From: Legionella quateirensis | GTDB taxonomy: Bacteria > Pseudomonadota > Gammaproteobacteria > Legionellales > Legionellaceae | Reading direction: 5' to 3' | Length of the DNA: 64,000 nucleotides | NCBI RefSeq assembly: GCF_001467955.1 | Contig: NZ_LNYR01000031.1 | Span: 115,767-179,766, forward strand | Shown here: piece after piece, positions 9,113-18,539 of the stretch | Numbering within the stretch: position 1 is the stretch's first letter | Layout of the letters: the number at the start of each line of letters is the position of its first letter | Notes under the pieces: generated by a model | Told to the model about the DNA's origin: nothing | Database searches by the model: none | What the model saw: only the letters and a program-made list of their open reading frames with translations | Made by a program: the position numbers and the translations under genes

Positions 9113-10081
9113 TTAGGTGAATGGATAATCCATATGGCTCGTTAATCTGTTTTCAGCTACAAATGATTTTAGTGGCTTCAGTAATTGCAGATGAATTTGC
9201 ATGGATGTGGAGTAGTCAGTCAATGTGCAACGGTCAGTTGCCAATAAAGAGTTAACCAGCTCGGCAGTTAAAGTGCTTTGGAAGGGGATTGGTGCATTGA
9301 CTTCTTCCCATTTCCAATCTTGTTCCATGCTGGTTTGCCAGGCCTTTTGTTCCCATTCTCTGGATATAATTCGATGTTTGTGATTATAAATTTCAATTTG
9401 AATAGGCGCTATACCTTGCTTATCACAATTAATAAAGGCCAGACTGCCATTGGCGAAACGAGCGACCAGAGTTCCGGTTAATTCATAATAACCTGCTCTT
9501 TTGCTTTCAATCACCTGTTTATCAAGCAGATGAGTTTCCAGTTCAAATTCATTGACGCCAGTGATGTAGGCCAAATGATCCAGATAATGAATGGCATTAG
9601 TAATTAAGCCGTATTGACTGCCTGATACATGATATTGAACCGCTTGATTATTAAATAACGCATTTAAATTTTGGTAATAAGGCATCATGCGCATGGTGCA
9701 ATTAACCCAGGTTTTAGTCTGATGTCGAGATAATAACTGTTCTACATCATAATAATCTTTTTCTTGGGTAAATAGGATTTTTTCCAGAACAAGGTGTTTC
9801 ACCGTTGTCTGATTTAAAAGATCTTCGATGATGGCTCTACGGCTTTGAGCAGTGCTGGCAATGATTGCTATGTCTATAGGCTGAGAATCAGTTAATTTCT
9901 GTGTGTAGTTGATTGTGTGCTTTACCTGAGCAATAGTTGCTTCAAAACGTGATTTTGCTGTTTCAAGAGAAGCCGTACTGGGGTCTACTACTGTAATATC
10001 CAGCTCTTGATTGACCAGATTGAGAGATTGCAGATGTCTGCTGCCTAATTGTCCTGCACCAATTATTAGTATTTTTTTCAT
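9113..10081 (-). CDS. Gfo/Idh/MocA-family oxidoreductase
   Basis: 322 residues. Opens with I-L-I-I-G-A-G-Q-L-G-S-R-H, a textbook dinucleotide-binding turn; L-V-L-E-K-I-L-F near 112-119 occupies the E-K-P position but lacks the proline. A later H-Y-L-D-H segment probably lines the substrate pocket. It is part of the minus-strand polysaccharide run, downstream of the SGNH/MBOAT pair and upstream of a second Gfo/Idh gene. The missing Pro in E-K-P is a modest oddity. Function is inferred as a sugar dehydrogenase or reductase. Confidence 0.75.
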   Translation of the reverse strand: MKKILIIGAGQLGSRHLQSLNLVNQELDITVVDPSTASLETAKSRFEATIAQVKHTINYTQKLTDSQPIDIAIIASTAQSRRAIIEDLLNQTTVKHLVLEKILFTQEKDYYDVEQLLSRHQTKTWVNCTMRMMPYYQNLNALFNNQAVQYHVSGSQYGLITNAIHYLDHLAYITGVNEFELETHLLDKQVIESKRAGYYELTGTLVARFANGSLAFINCDKQGIAPIQIEIYNHKHRIISREWEQKAWQTSMEQDWKWEEVNAPIPFQSTLTAELVNSLLATDRCTLTDYSTSMQIHLQLLKPLKSFVAENRLTSHMDYPFT

Positions 10082-10116
10082 GATTTTTAATAGGGGTAGT
10101 TAGTTTGTCGAGCATT

Positions 10117-11115
10117 TTAGCTGACCGGCCCATTTAAATCTACCCGAGCCAGTTCATGATCTTCGTTTTTCTTTATTTGTCCTGCCAGCCATTTTGCTAA
10201 TTTACGGTGACCTAGTTCATTAAAATGAGAAACATTCATAAAGTCACTTTCAGGGTAATTGAGTCCAGTATTTAAACAATGAACCTTGGGAAAATTGTTA
10301 CAGATTTTATAAATATCATTTAATTCGTTCTGAATATCACTTATTTTAAATTGAGTTTGTTTAATTCCATTTTTATAAATGGGAGATACAAAGAAATAAA
10401 CATTATTGGCTATTAATGATGATGATGTAAATAATGAATTCAGAAACTTAGTGTAATTAGGTAGTTTGCTTTGGAACTTGTCATATGATTCAGAATATGC
10501 ATCAGGAAGAGCTATTTGATGATATGTAAAATCTCCTTTTTTATTGAGTACATATAAGCGATTCAGATCAAGGTTCATAATAGAGTGAATGCCATGGGGA
10601 TGAAGGAAATAAAAATCAAAATAGGAGTTGTAGGCAAGGTCTTTAGGGGCAAATTCTTCATCATTAGTAAAATATGAATTTGTAGAAATAAAATTAAATA
10701 GGTTTATTTCAATTATAAGGGTGTCAATAGATATTTTTTTAACTTTAAGGTAACTGATGTTATCCAGGTAGGATTGCCCGCTTTCTCCGATTACTGAAGC
10801 ATTCATGACAAAATAATTGGGAAATTTTTTTATCATATAATTAGAGTATGTATCTAGAGCTGATAGTGAGGTTCCATAAGAGAATGAAGAACCCATAATG
10901 AGCATTACAGGTTTTTTAGAGTATTTTAAGAAATTTGTCAGATAAGATCTTGATAATGGTTTCACTTCTGAGCCATCATAATTTCGTACATTAATTAGAG
11001 TATTTTTATAAAAATTATTTGTCGCTAATCCCATGAGGTAACTAAAAATAACATGCGTGGACAGAACACCAGTAAAAATCGCTATGAAATACAAATAAAA
11101 TTTTTTTTCTTTCAT
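10117..11115 (-). CDS. SGNH/GDSL-like membrane-anchored protein paired with MBOAT
   Basis: About 332 residues from the ATG at 11115; a longer frame exists but would overlap the MBOAT gene and add a non-conserved leader. One N-terminal membrane segment (about 6-28) puts the rest in the periplasm. G-S-S-F-S-Y-G at 75-81 matches the nucleophile block of SGNH hydrolases, and a late N-V-S-H-F-N-E-L-G-H segment near 294-303 probably supplies the histidine. Proteins of this kind (AlgJ, AlgX, DltD) work with an MBOAT partner to move acyl groups to a polysaccharide. It follows its MBOAT gene by 17 bp. Confidence 0.72.
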   Translation of the reverse strand: MKEKKFYLYFIAIFTGVLSTHVIFSYLMGLATNNFYKNTLINVRNYDGSEVKPLSRSYLTNFLKYSKKPVMLIMGSSFSYGTSLSALDTYSNYMIKKFPNYFVMNASVIGESGQSYLDNISYLKVKKISIDTLIIEINLFNFISTNSYFTNDEEFAPKDLAYNSYFDFYFLHPHGIHSIMNLDLNRLYVLNKKGDFTYHQIALPDAYSESYDKFQSKLPNYTKFLNSLFTSSSLIANNVYFFVSPIYKNGIKQTQFKISDIQNELNDIYKICNNFPKVHCLNTGLNYPESDFMNVSHFNELGHRKLAKWLAGQIKKNEDHELARVDLNGPVS

Positions 11116-11132
11116 TGTCTTACAGTCTCTTT

Positions 11133-12674
11133 TTAAAAATTGAAATATAAAAATGTACTGGGAGTTTCCGAAATAGTTGTTAATACAAAATATAGTGCTG
11201 CGCCTATGATTAATCCATACGTAATACTTGGTTTCCAATTCCAAAGAAGTCTAGTTGTTTTATCAGCGTTAAGTGAACTCACTAATTGCGAATCAAGTAG
11301 TGCATTTGTGGTTTTCATCATTTCAATTGTACTGGGCAAAACAGTACAAATTATTAAACAAGCCAAAAGAAAGAAGCCAAAGAAAACATAGTTTAATAGG
11401 GTAAGCAGTGCGATAGAACCGTAGTAATAGGTATGGCCGTAGTGGAACATTCCCTGATAAAAATTCTGTGCAGTGGCAAAGTCATTAGATCGGAACAGAA
11501 CCCAACCGATAACGACACAAAAGAATGTCACAGCAATGGATATGAATTTAATTAAAAGATTTACCCACCTTGATGTTATTTTGAGATTAAATCGAGCTGA
11601 AAGCTGCTCTTTTAACGCATGCCAGCTATGGTTCAAAATAAGCAAAATTCCATGATAGGTACCCCATAAAATAAAGGTCCATCCTGCGCCATGCCAGAAT
11701 CCTACAATAACCATTACAATAAATAAATTGAGGTATTTACGAAAAGGTCCTTTTCGGCTACCACCAAGGGGGATATATAAATAATCTCTGAAGAAACGAG
11801 ATAGGCTCATATGCCACCGTCGCCAGAAATCAATAATATTCACCGCTTTATAAGGGGAGAAGAAATTAATGGGCAGCTTGATTCCTATCATAAAACTGAG
11901 CCCAATCGCCATTTCAGAATAACCGGAAAAATCAAAATATAATTGTAAGGTATAACCAATAGCCCCCATCCAAGAATCGGCAAATGAGAGTTCATATCCT
12001 TTGCCGGGCAAATCAAAAATGTAGTTGACTTTGGGAGCCAGGGTATCGGCCAGGCAAACCTTTTTAAACAAGCCGATAATAAAAATCGTTAATCCTATCA
12101 TAAAGTAACGCATCAGCGGGAATTCTTTGGCGTCCAGTATTTTATTAAATTGGGGCATAACGTCTTTATGGTGAATGATGGGACCGGCAATTAAATGAGG
12201 AAAATAAGTAACAAACAGTGAGTAATTGAAAATACCAAATTGTTTGACTTTCTCATAATAAGCATCAACTAAAAAAGCAATTTGAGTAAAGGTAAAAAAG
12301 GATATTCCCAGCGGCAGTATGATGTTGTAAAAATTAAAGTCGGTATGAGCGATTGAATTGATATTCTCGATAAAGAAGTTCATGTATTTAAAGTAAAATA
12401 GTGCGCTCAAGTTTCCGGCTATACCCAGAATTAAATAACTTTTCTTGTACAATTTAAGTTTACTATTAATAATCAATTTACCAATAACAAAATTAAAACC
12501 AATGGACGCTAATAATAAAATGAGATAATTGGGATTCCACCAGCCATAGAATATAAGTGAAAAAGTTAATAACCAAGGAACCACGGCGGGTTTATAAAAA
12601 TAGATAAAGAAGTAGGTGCCGAATAACGCAATAGGTAGATAGGTAAAGAGGAACAAATATGAATTAAAAAGCAT
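11133..12674 (-). CDS. MBOAT-family O-acyltransferase (AlgI-like)
   Basis: 513 residues with many hydrophobic segments. The AlgI/DltB core is intact: D-F-W-R-R-W-H-M-S-L-S around His288, D-Y-L-Y-I-P-L-G-G at 297-305, and G-F-W-H-G-A-G-W with the invariant His328, then Y-H-G at 340-342. Such enzymes pass acetyl or another acyl group across the inner membrane for polysaccharide O-acylation. The partner SGNH gene follows directly. Legionella LPS is highly O-acetylated, so O-antigen or core acylation is a reasonable inference; the known Lag-1 acetyltransferase is a different family. Confidence 0.9.
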   Translation of the reverse strand: MLFNSYLFLFTYLPIALFGTYFFIYFYKPAVVPWLLTFSLIFYGWWNPNYLILLLASIGFNFVIGKLIINSKLKLYKKSYLILGIAGNLSALFYFKYMNFFIENINSIAHTDFNFYNIILPLGISFFTFTQIAFLVDAYYEKVKQFGIFNYSLFVTYFPHLIAGPIIHHKDVMPQFNKILDAKEFPLMRYFMIGLTIFIIGLFKKVCLADTLAPKVNYIFDLPGKGYELSFADSWMGAIGYTLQLYFDFSGYSEMAIGLSFMIGIKLPINFFSPYKAVNIIDFWRRWHMSLSRFFRDYLYIPLGGSRKGPFRKYLNLFIVMVIVGFWHGAGWTFILWGTYHGILLILNHSWHALKEQLSARFNLKITSRWVNLLIKFISIAVTFFCVVIGWVLFRSNDFATAQNFYQGMFHYGHTYYYGSIALLTLLNYVFFGFFLLACLIICTVLPSTIEMMKTTNALLDSQLVSSLNADKTTRLLWNWKPSITYGLIIGAALYFVLTTISETPSTFLYFNF

Positions 12675-12745
12675 GGGGTGTTTTTATAAAAAAATAGAAT
12701 TGAGTATAAGTTGAAATAGTGTGTTCAACAACAGTTTTTTTTGAG

Positions 12746-12751
12746 TATAAT
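12746..12751 (+). promoter_or_regulatory. Possible -10 box upstream of the ETHE1-like gene
   Basis: A consensus T-A-T-A-A-T lies 94 bp before the start codon of the plus-strand metallo-hydrolase gene, with a weak T-T-C-A-A-C at about the -35 distance (16 bp). The interval 12675-12844 is the divergent promoter region for this gene and for the MBOAT-led minus-strand operon. Sequence match only. Confidence 0.35.
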
Positions 12752-12844
12752 ACAAGATAACATATTGAATTAAATATGATTTATAAGTTTTGATTTTGTT
12801 CTAAACGGTTTTATTTTGTCCTGAAAGCGACTATGGAGTCATGA

Positions 12845-13540
12845 ATGATTTTTCACCAACTTTTTGATCATGATTCATCAACTTACACCTACCTTATAGG
12901 GTCGCCTGACAGTAAGCATGGAATCATCATTGATCCGGTAAAATCCCATGTTGATGAATACATTCATCTGATTAAGCAATTGGGTCTGGATTTAGTTGCT
13001 TCTATAGATACTCATACGCACGCAGATCACATTACCGGTTCTGGTGACTTAGGCTGTTTAACTGAGTGTAAAACCATGATGGGTATTGAAACGAATGTGC
13101 AATTCCTAAAATATAAATTTCATGACAACGAGGTTTTAAAATTTGGCGATTTGGTCATTCAGGCCTTACATACCCCTGGACATACTCCTGATTCCTATTC
13201 TTTTGTCTGGAATGACAGTGTTTTTACGGGTGATACTTTATTAATTAACGCTACAGGTCGTACTGACTTTCAGGGAGGAAGTGCGAGTATGCAATATGAT
13301 AGCCTGTTTCATAAATTATTAAAGTTACCCGGCACAACGAAAGTATATCCTGGACATGATTATAATGAAAAAAAATTTAGCACTATTGAGTATGAAAAAA
13401 CACATAATCCCCGTTTGCAGGCAAAAACCAGGGAGGAATATATCGCAATAATGGATAACCTAAATTTGGCGCCGCCTAAAAATATGCATTTTGCCGTACC
13501 GGCAAATTTAATTAACGGTTTGAGTAAACCTCCGGCTTGA
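12845..13540 (+). CDS. ETHE1-like metallo-beta-lactamase-fold hydrolase (probable persulfide dioxygenase)
   Basis: 231 residues, with G-G-A-G six bases before the ATG. The metal motif H-T-H-A-D-H is at 57-62, followed by P-G-H-T-P-D-S (His113), F-T-G-D-T (Asp130) and Y-P-G-H-D-Y (His171). The 'S-I-D-T-H-T-H-A-D-H' and 'G-R-T-D-F-Q-G-G' wording is that of ETHE1 persulfide dioxygenases rather than glyoxalase II. These mononuclear Fe enzymes oxidise glutathione persulfide to sulfite in the cytoplasm. No rhodanese domain is fused. A hydroxyacylglutathione hydrolase role is less likely. Confidence 0.8.
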   Translation: MIFHQLFDHDSSTYTYLIGSPDSKHGIIIDPVKSHVDEYIHLIKQLGLDLVASIDTHTHADHITGSGDLGCLTECKTMMGIETNVQFLKYKFHDNEVLKFGDLVIQALHTPGHTPDSYSFVWNDSVFTGDTLLINATGRTDFQGGSASMQYDSLFHKLLKLPGTTKVYPGHDYNEKKFSTIEYEKTHNPRLQAKTREEYIAIMDNLNLAPPKNMHFAVPANLINGLSKPPA

Positions 13541-13948
13541 TAACGTGTTTTAATCAGTAAAAAATTTCATTTTTCTTTGTTTAACTCTGGAATTAGAGGT
13601 AATTTACAGGTAAATTACGGTTCCTTTTTAATAACATGATATTGATACTACCGATGCAAATTCGAGTGGCAATGCAGGTTATTTTAAATCATTTCAGTTC
13701 AAATGAAATGAAAAGAGGAACGAAGCCGTGCGTATTGATATCCCTTATTGATACGTGATCTGCTCGTTTTATTGTGGAAATTAATTACAAATTTTATCTT
13801 GGCCTTAATACTCCGTTAATAATCAGAGTGTACAATATAATCCGAGTAAGAAAAGTTGTTTAATTTTTAGTCAGCATGTGGCTGCCAAGAACACCATGGA
13901 TGCGTTCTATGGAGAAGTAGGTGGCTGCCTCATTAGGGAGATTTAGTC
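13541..13948. other. Intergenic region holding the csrA leader
   Basis: 408 bp without a credible gene. The right half contains a T-A-T-A-A-T at 13836-13841 and a leader with three G-G-A motifs (13898-13900, 13911-13913, 13937-13939). A G-T-G-G-C-T-G-C-C sequence occurs twice, at 13878-13886 and 13921-13929. The left half is AT-rich with no clear structure. Confidence 0.5.
13836..13841 (+). promoter_or_regulatory. Candidate csrA -10 box
   Basis: T-A-T-A-A-T about 108 bp before the csrA start, in A-C-A-A-T-A-T-A-A-T-C-C context. No good -35 is visible at 16-18 bp, so an RpoS-type or other promoter is as likely as a strong sigma-70 one. Confidence 0.35.
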
Positions 13949-14143
13949 ATGTTAATTTTGACTCGGCGTATAGGTGAAACATTAATCATCGGTGATGATG
14001 TAAATATTACTGTGTTAGGTGTAAAAGGTAACCAGGTTCGTTTAGGTATTAATGCACCAAAAGATGTTTCAGTTCATCGTGAAGAAATTTATTTACGTAT
14101 ACAACAAGAAAAAGAATCTGATGATTCTGAACAAGCAGTATAA
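13949..14143 (+). CDS. csrA: Carbon storage regulator CsrA
   Basis: 64 residues, the usual CsrA length, beginning [11 protein letters not shown] and containing G-N-Q-V-R-L-G-I and V-H-R-E-E-I-Y, the beta1 and beta5 RNA-binding strands including the key Arg in V-H-R-E-E. It is a dimeric RNA-binding protein that blocks or stabilises target mRNAs; in Legionella it governs the switch between replicative and transmissive phases. A G-G-G-A-G lies eight bases before the ATG, and other G-G-A motifs upstream could allow autoregulation. The acidic C-terminal tail (E-S-D-D-S-E-Q) is typical of gamma-proteobacterial forms. It is a single-gene unit. Confidence 0.97.
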   Translation: MLILTRRIGETLIIGDDVNITVLGVKGNQVRLGINAPKDVSVHREEIYLRIQQEKESDDSEQAV

Positions 14144-14461
14144 ATCGATTTCCTCGCAGTTCATCCAGTTCCGAGCAATTAAAACGGCTCGGGACGAACC
14201 TTCGGTACTCGTACTAATCCTTTTTTAGTAATTTCTTAAGTTCCCAATTATTTCAATTAATTATCGGTATCTAAATAATCTGTACGTAATGCAGCTTCTC
14301 AATAACTCATGGGAACCGTCATCCCGAATGCAAAGCCTCCAATTAATCTAAATTATTGATTTAGCATTTTTTTAAGAAATACTTAAGGCATAATTGCAAT
14401 ATGCAACGAAAGATCACCTGAGCGTGGTGCGGTGCCTGAATTGGGAGATCCTTCACTGTGT
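14144..14461. other. Intergenic region after csrA: weak terminator and interrupted interspersed repeat
   Basis: A possible csrA terminator stem (T-C-C-G-A-G-C with G-C-T-C-G-G-G-A, about 14169-14193) is followed some 25 bases later by a T run at 14221-14226. From 14318 to 14475 lies a split copy of the palindromic repeat family found in the arrays at 48.5 and 63.3 kb. No gene is seen. Confidence 0.5.
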
Positions 14462-14475
14462 TCAGGATGACGAAA
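14318..14475. repeat. Interspersed palindromic repeat, split by a 73-bp insertion, entering the birA 3' end
   Basis: The left part begins C-G-T-C-A-T-C-C-C-G-A-A-T-G-C-A-A and the right part resumes as G-A-T-C-A-C-C-T-G-A-G-C-G-T-G-G, continuing to the family's end, T-T-C-A-G-G-A-T-G-A-C-G. In intact copies these halves are contiguous. The intervening 14334-14406 is bounded by A-T-G-C-A-A at 14328-14333 and 14401-14406. The repeat's right end provides the last codons and stop of birA. Confidence 0.75.
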
Positions 14476-15478
14476 TTCCCGGATTTATTGAGCAGTTACT
14501 ATGTAATGATGTATCCCCAGATGAAAGGAGATGTTTGTTTCCTTGATCGTCTTCTAAAATTAATTGACCTGTTTTATCGATACCACAGGCGACTCCAGAG
14601 AAAGAAGCAAGGGATTGAGTTACAGTAATGTGCTTCCCCACGAGATAGTCGTATTGGTTCCATTCATCCATAAAACTATCGAGATCGCTGTTTAAAAATT
14701 TATTTATATTATTTTGCAGATGATATAACAGGCTGGCAATAACAGCATTGCGGTCAAATTGCTGATGGGATAGTTCATATAAAGACCCCCAGGGTTTATC
14801 CGGAAGAGGGTGCTTGAGAGTATCGGTATTGACATTCAATCCAATACCAATAATGACCAGGGCATTTCCATTCGATTCAGCAATAATTTCAATCAAAATC
14901 CCGCATATTTTTTTATTACCCCATAGGATGTCATTTGGCCACTTGATTTTAATTTCTTCAGTTGAAATAAACTCTTTTAATGAGTTCATTACTGCTAAAC
15001 TGGTCACCAGACTCAACCCGGAAAGACGGCTGAGATCACAACTCAGGTTCCAACGGCTGGAACAATAAATATTTTCTCCAAATGGAGAGTGCCATGCTCT
15101 GCCAAACCGACCTCTCCCCTGAGTTTGTATTTCAGCACAACAAATATCCAGAACTGTACCAGTTGGAATTTCTTTCAGAAAGCGATTAGTGGAATCAATT
15201 GATGTAAACAAATGCAATTTGAATGGGTGAGTAAATTCTTTGATTTTAAGGTGATTGGAAAGTTCCGTTTCGTCTAATAATCTGATTGGAGTTGCTAATT
15301 GATACCCTTGTTGTGGTATCCGGGAAATCGGGATTCCCAAATCGATAAGCTGATTGATCTGTTTCCAGATAGCCGAGCGAGTAATGCCCAGAGCATTACC
15401 TAATTCATTGCCACTGTGACATTGACCATCACCAAGTATCCGGATCAGGGTGCGCTGTGATTGATTAAACTGGATCAT
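14462..15478 (-). CDS. birA: Bifunctional biotin-protein ligase / biotin operon repressor
   Basis: 338 residues. An N-terminal winged-helix domain (about 1-65, with G-I-T-R-S-A-I-W-K-Q as recognition helix) precedes the ligase domain with G-R-G-R-F-G-R at 121-127 (biotinyl-AMP loop) and K-W-P-N-D-I at 179-184. It makes biotinyl-5'-AMP, attaches biotin to AccB, and may repress biotin genes. It lies four bases after the phosphopantetheinyl transferase gene, and accA is divergent next door, a sensible acyl-metabolism group. The final residues (about I-S-S-S) and stop codon fall in an interspersed repeat, so the C-terminus probably differs from other species. Confidence 0.95.
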   Translation of the reverse strand: MIQFNQSQRTLIRILGDGQCHSGNELGNALGITRSAIWKQINQLIDLGIPISRIPQQGYQLATPIRLLDETELSNHLKIKEFTHPFKLHLFTSIDSTNRFLKEIPTGTVLDICCAEIQTQGRGRFGRAWHSPFGENIYCSSRWNLSCDLSRLSGLSLVTSLAVMNSLKEFISTEEIKIKWPNDILWGNKKICGILIEIIAESNGNALVIIGIGLNVNTDTLKHPLPDKPWGSLYELSHQQFDRNAVIASLLYHLQNNINKFLNSDLDSFMDEWNQYDYLVGKHITVTQSLASFSGVACGIDKTGQLILEDDQGNKHLLSSGDTSLHSNCSINPGISSS

Positions 15479-15482
15479 ATAT

Positions 15483-16220
15483 TTAAAATTTTAAACTGAC
15501 GTTTTGATGAAGCTGAATAAAACCATGTCGAATTTCCCTGATGGTCGGATGATGGCATATAGCGCCACTGCAGGCTACTTCAGGCATAAAAGTACGTAAA
15601 TGCCAGGTCATGTTATGCAGCGGATCATCCACCAATTGCTTAGTTGGCATGGTAGTAGGGACATGAAATTCTTTCGTAGGGTAAGAAAGTCCCAGGCCGC
15701 TGGCTTTTATAAACGCCTCCTTTTGAGCCCAGACATGAAAAAACAATGCGGGTTTCATTGATAATGGAGCCTTTTGAAATTCCATATACTCCTGTTCAGA
15801 AAATAAATTTTTAGCTATGCCTTCATAAGGGCGTGCTGAATATTTTTCAATATCCACACCCATAGGATAACCTTTACCCACTGCAAGCAGGGCCAGATCA
15901 CCTGTATGACTGATATTGAACTGAAGCTTTTGGGAATTAATAACGTTTGGTTTGCCATGTGGGCCATAATCAAATTCGAGCCGTTCTGGAGCTGTATTGA
16001 GATAACGAGAAAGAATGATTCTCAAAGTGGCGCGGGCAGTAGAAAAACGTCTTTTGTGTCGACTAAAGTAAAAACGGTCGGCTCTGGCTCGCTCATCTGC
16101 ATTTAATAATTGATCGGCGATATGGAGTTCATGCTCTAATGAGAACTGCCAAAGGTCGATACGTGACTCATTTAAAATGCAATTTTGAGTATTTAATGGG
16201 GTAAATCCTGTAATTATCAT
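15483..16220 (-). CDS. Sfp-type 4'-phosphopantetheinyl transferase
   Basis: 245 residues. Hallmarks are H-G-K-P at 88-91, F-N-I-S-H-T-G-D at 101-108, G-V-D-I-E at 121-125 (Mg binding) and W-A-Q-K-E-A-F-I-K-A at 164-173. It transfers phosphopantetheine from CoA to carrier-protein serines in secondary fatty-acid, polyketide or siderophore synthesis. The length and two-domain form fit the Sfp/Gsp class, not the short AcpS. It leads the two-gene unit with birA and is divergent from accA across 80 bp that must hold both promoters. Confidence 0.9.
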   Translation of the reverse strand: MIITGFTPLNTQNCILNESRIDLWQFSLEHELHIADQLLNADERARADRFYFSRHKRRFSTARATLRIILSRYLNTAPERLEFDYGPHGKPNVINSQKLQFNISHTGDLALLAVGKGYPMGVDIEKYSARPYEGIAKNLFSEQEYMEFQKAPLSMKPALFFHVWAQKEAFIKASGLGLSYPTKEFHVPTTMPTKQLVDDPLHNMTWHLRTFMPEVACSGAICHHPTIREIRHGFIQLHQNVSLKF

Positions 16221-16300
16221 ATGAAGTGTTTTGAATCTAGCGTCAATTAACGGTTAAGAGTATCATATACCATGATATTTAATTCAACAAAGAGTAATCA

Positions 16301-17254
16301 ATGAGCCGACAATTTTTGGATTTTGAGCAACCAATTGAAGAGTTGAATCAAAAAATTGAAGCACTCCGCATGGTTGGTAGTGATAATGAAGTTAATTTAA
16401 GTGAAGAAATTGCCCGTCTTGAAGCGAAATGCTCTGAGTTAACGGCTAATGTTTTTTCCAATCTGGAGCCTTGGCAAGTTGCACAAATGGCGCGACATCC
16501 ACTGAGACCTCAGACTACAGATTATATTGAACATATATTTACGGATTTTCAGGAACTGCACGGTGACCGCAGTTATTCTTCTGCTCCAGCTATTATTGGC
16601 GGTGTAGCTCGATTGAATGATGAACCTGTAATGGTGTTAGGCCATCAAAAAGGGAAGCGAACCAAAGAAAAAGTATATCGAAATTTTGGTATGGCACGAC
16701 CAGAGGAATATAGAAAAGCATTGCGTCTGATGAAGATGGCTGAAAAATTTAAAATGCCAATTTTTACTTTTATAGATACAGCTGGAGCGTATCCCGGTAT
16801 TGGTGCTGAGGAACGGAATCAATCCGAAGCAATCGCACGTAATCTGTTTGCCATGTCCCGTCTGAAAACTCCCATTATCTGTACTGTAACTGGTGAAGCC
16901 GGATCCGGTGGCGCTTTGGCAATCGGTGTGGGAGATAAAATATTAATGCTTCAATTTGGTATTTATTCTGTAATTTCTCCTGAGGGTTGCGCATCCATTT
17001 TATGGAAAGATGCTGCCAAGGCAAGCGAGGCCGCTCGTGCTATGGGGATTACTGCAGACCGAATTTATGAAAATAAATTGGTTGATATGGTGATACCAGA
17101 ACCTTTAGGTGGCGCTCACCGCAATGTTGATGATATGACTAAAAGACTAAAAAAGGTTCTCATCAATGAACTCCAGACTTTGAAGAGCATTCCTTTGGAT
17201 AAATTAATTGAATTAAGATATCAAAAGTTTATGGCTATGGGGGCATGTGACTAA
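16301..17254 (+). CDS. accA: Acetyl-CoA carboxylase carboxyltransferase subunit alpha
   Basis: 317 residues, normal AccA length. It opens [11 protein letters not shown], and the crotonase-like core shows [20 protein letters not shown] and [12 protein letters not shown]. With AccD it transfers CO2 from carboxybiotin to acetyl-CoA, the committed step of fatty-acid synthesis. It overlaps the GTG start of tilS by eight bases, so the two are co-translated. The accA-tilS order is common in gamma-proteobacteria. Confidence 0.97.
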   Translation: MSRQFLDFEQPIEELNQKIEALRMVGSDNEVNLSEEIARLEAKCSELTANVFSNLEPWQVAQMARHPLRPQTTDYIEHIFTDFQELHGDRSYSSAPAIIGGVARLNDEPVMVLGHQKGKRTKEKVYRNFGMARPEEYRKALRLMKMAEKFKMPIFTFIDTAGAYPGIGAEERNQSEAIARNLFAMSRLKTPIICTVTGEAGSGGALAIGVGDKILMLQFGIYSVISPEGCASILWKDAAKASEAARAMGITADRIYENKLVDMVIPEPLGGAHRNVDDMTKRLKKVLINELQTLKSIPLDKLIELRYQKFMAMGACD

Positions 17255-18539
17255 GCAGTTATTCAATTCGAGGTGGGTTTCCCATCTGGAGCAGTTTAAG
17301 AAATTAATTGTAGGGTTTAGTGGTGGGCTGGACTCTACAGTATTACTGCATGCGCTTTATTCTCAATCATCATTACGCAATAAATTACTGGCAGTGCACA
17401 TTAATCATGGCATTAGTCCCAATGCATTATCCTGGCAAAATCATTGTGAGACCTTTTGCATTAATGCTGGTATTCCATTTATATCTGAAACAGTTGATTT
17501 CGATCGCTCTGCCAATTTAGAAGAAAGAGCGAGAAATGCCCGCTATGAAGTATTTACCTCCTTGTTAAGCAATCTGGATTGTTTGCTTTTAGGTCACCAT
17601 ATGGATGATCAAGCCGAGACTGTACTCTTACAGTTGTTTCGAGGTGCTGGGGTAGATGGACTGGCGGCAATGATGGAATCAGGCAGTTTCGGCTCCGGTG
17701 CATTGGCTAGACCATTGTTAACTTGTTTTCGTAAACAACTGGAGCAGTATGCGGCTTTTTATGAATTAACCTGGATAGAAGATGAAAGCAATCAGGATGA
17801 ACAGTATTCCCGTAATTTTATAAGACAACAGATAATACCTTCATTAGCTGCCAAATGGCCTGGAGTAGTGGGCAATATAGCCAGAGCTGCCAGCCATTGC
17901 CAACAGGCACGTTTGAATCTGGATGAGCTTGCTATAATGGATTGCTCGCAATTATTAACACCATCGACCCTGTTGCGTATTGAAACCTTAAAATCGCTAA
18001 GTGTTGAGCGTCTTTCCAATGTAGTACGCGTTTGGTTAAAAAAGAATCATTTGCAATTGCCTGCTGCTGCGACTTTTGATCGTTTGATCCATGAAGTTGT
18101 GTTTGCAAGTGAAGATGCAATGCCCTTAGTCAGTTGGGATGCAGTACAAATCCGTCGTTATAAAGACTCACTTTATATTGTACCTGCCAAAGAAATTAAT
18201 CTGCCTGCATGTATTGAGTGGACTGATTTTCCGCAACCTTTAAAGTTTGGTGATACAGGTTCATGTCTGTTAGCACAAAAAGCTCTGGAAGGTATAAGAA
18301 TTTCCAATGATGCAAAAATCCATATTCAATTCAGGCAGGGCGGAGAGTCGTTTTGCTGGCATGGTCAGACGAAACAATTGAAAAAGCTATTCCAGGATTG
18401 GGGGATTCCTCCCTGGTTAAGACAGAATATTCCTCTCGTTTATATCAATGGACAGCTTGCCGCTGTGATTGGCTATGCGGTAAGTGATTTATATTTTACG
18501 AATAATTCATCAGAGGCTTGGTCATTATCGATGAATTAG
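17247..18539 (+). CDS. tilS: tRNA(Ile)-lysidine synthetase
   Basis: 430 residues from a GTG inside the end of accA. The PP-loop S-G-G-L-D-S-T is at 25-31, followed by [17 protein letters not shown] and a C-terminal domain ([18 protein letters not shown]). It uses ATP to attach lysine to C34 of tRNA-Ile(CAU), changing its decoding from AUG to AUA. Length and domain order are standard for the long, gamma-proteobacterial form. It is essential and constitutive elsewhere. Confidence 0.95.
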   Translation: MTKQLFNSRWVSHLEQFKKLIVGFSGGLDSTVLLHALYSQSSLRNKLLAVHINHGISPNALSWQNHCETFCINAGIPFISETVDFDRSANLEERARNARYEVFTSLLSNLDCLLLGHHMDDQAETVLLQLFRGAGVDGLAAMMESGSFGSGALARPLLTCFRKQLEQYAAFYELTWIEDESNQDEQYSRNFIRQQIIPSLAAKWPGVVGNIARAASHCQQARLNLDELAIMDCSQLLTPSTLLRIETLKSLSVERLSNVVRVWLKKNHLQLPAAATFDRLIHEVVFASEDAMPLVSWDAVQIRRYKDSLYIVPAKEINLPACIEWTDFPQPLKFGDTGSCLLAQKALEGIRISNDAKIHIQFRQGGESFCWHGQTKQLKKLFQDWGIPPWLRQNIPLVYINGQLAAVIGYAVSDLYFTNNSSEAWSLSMN

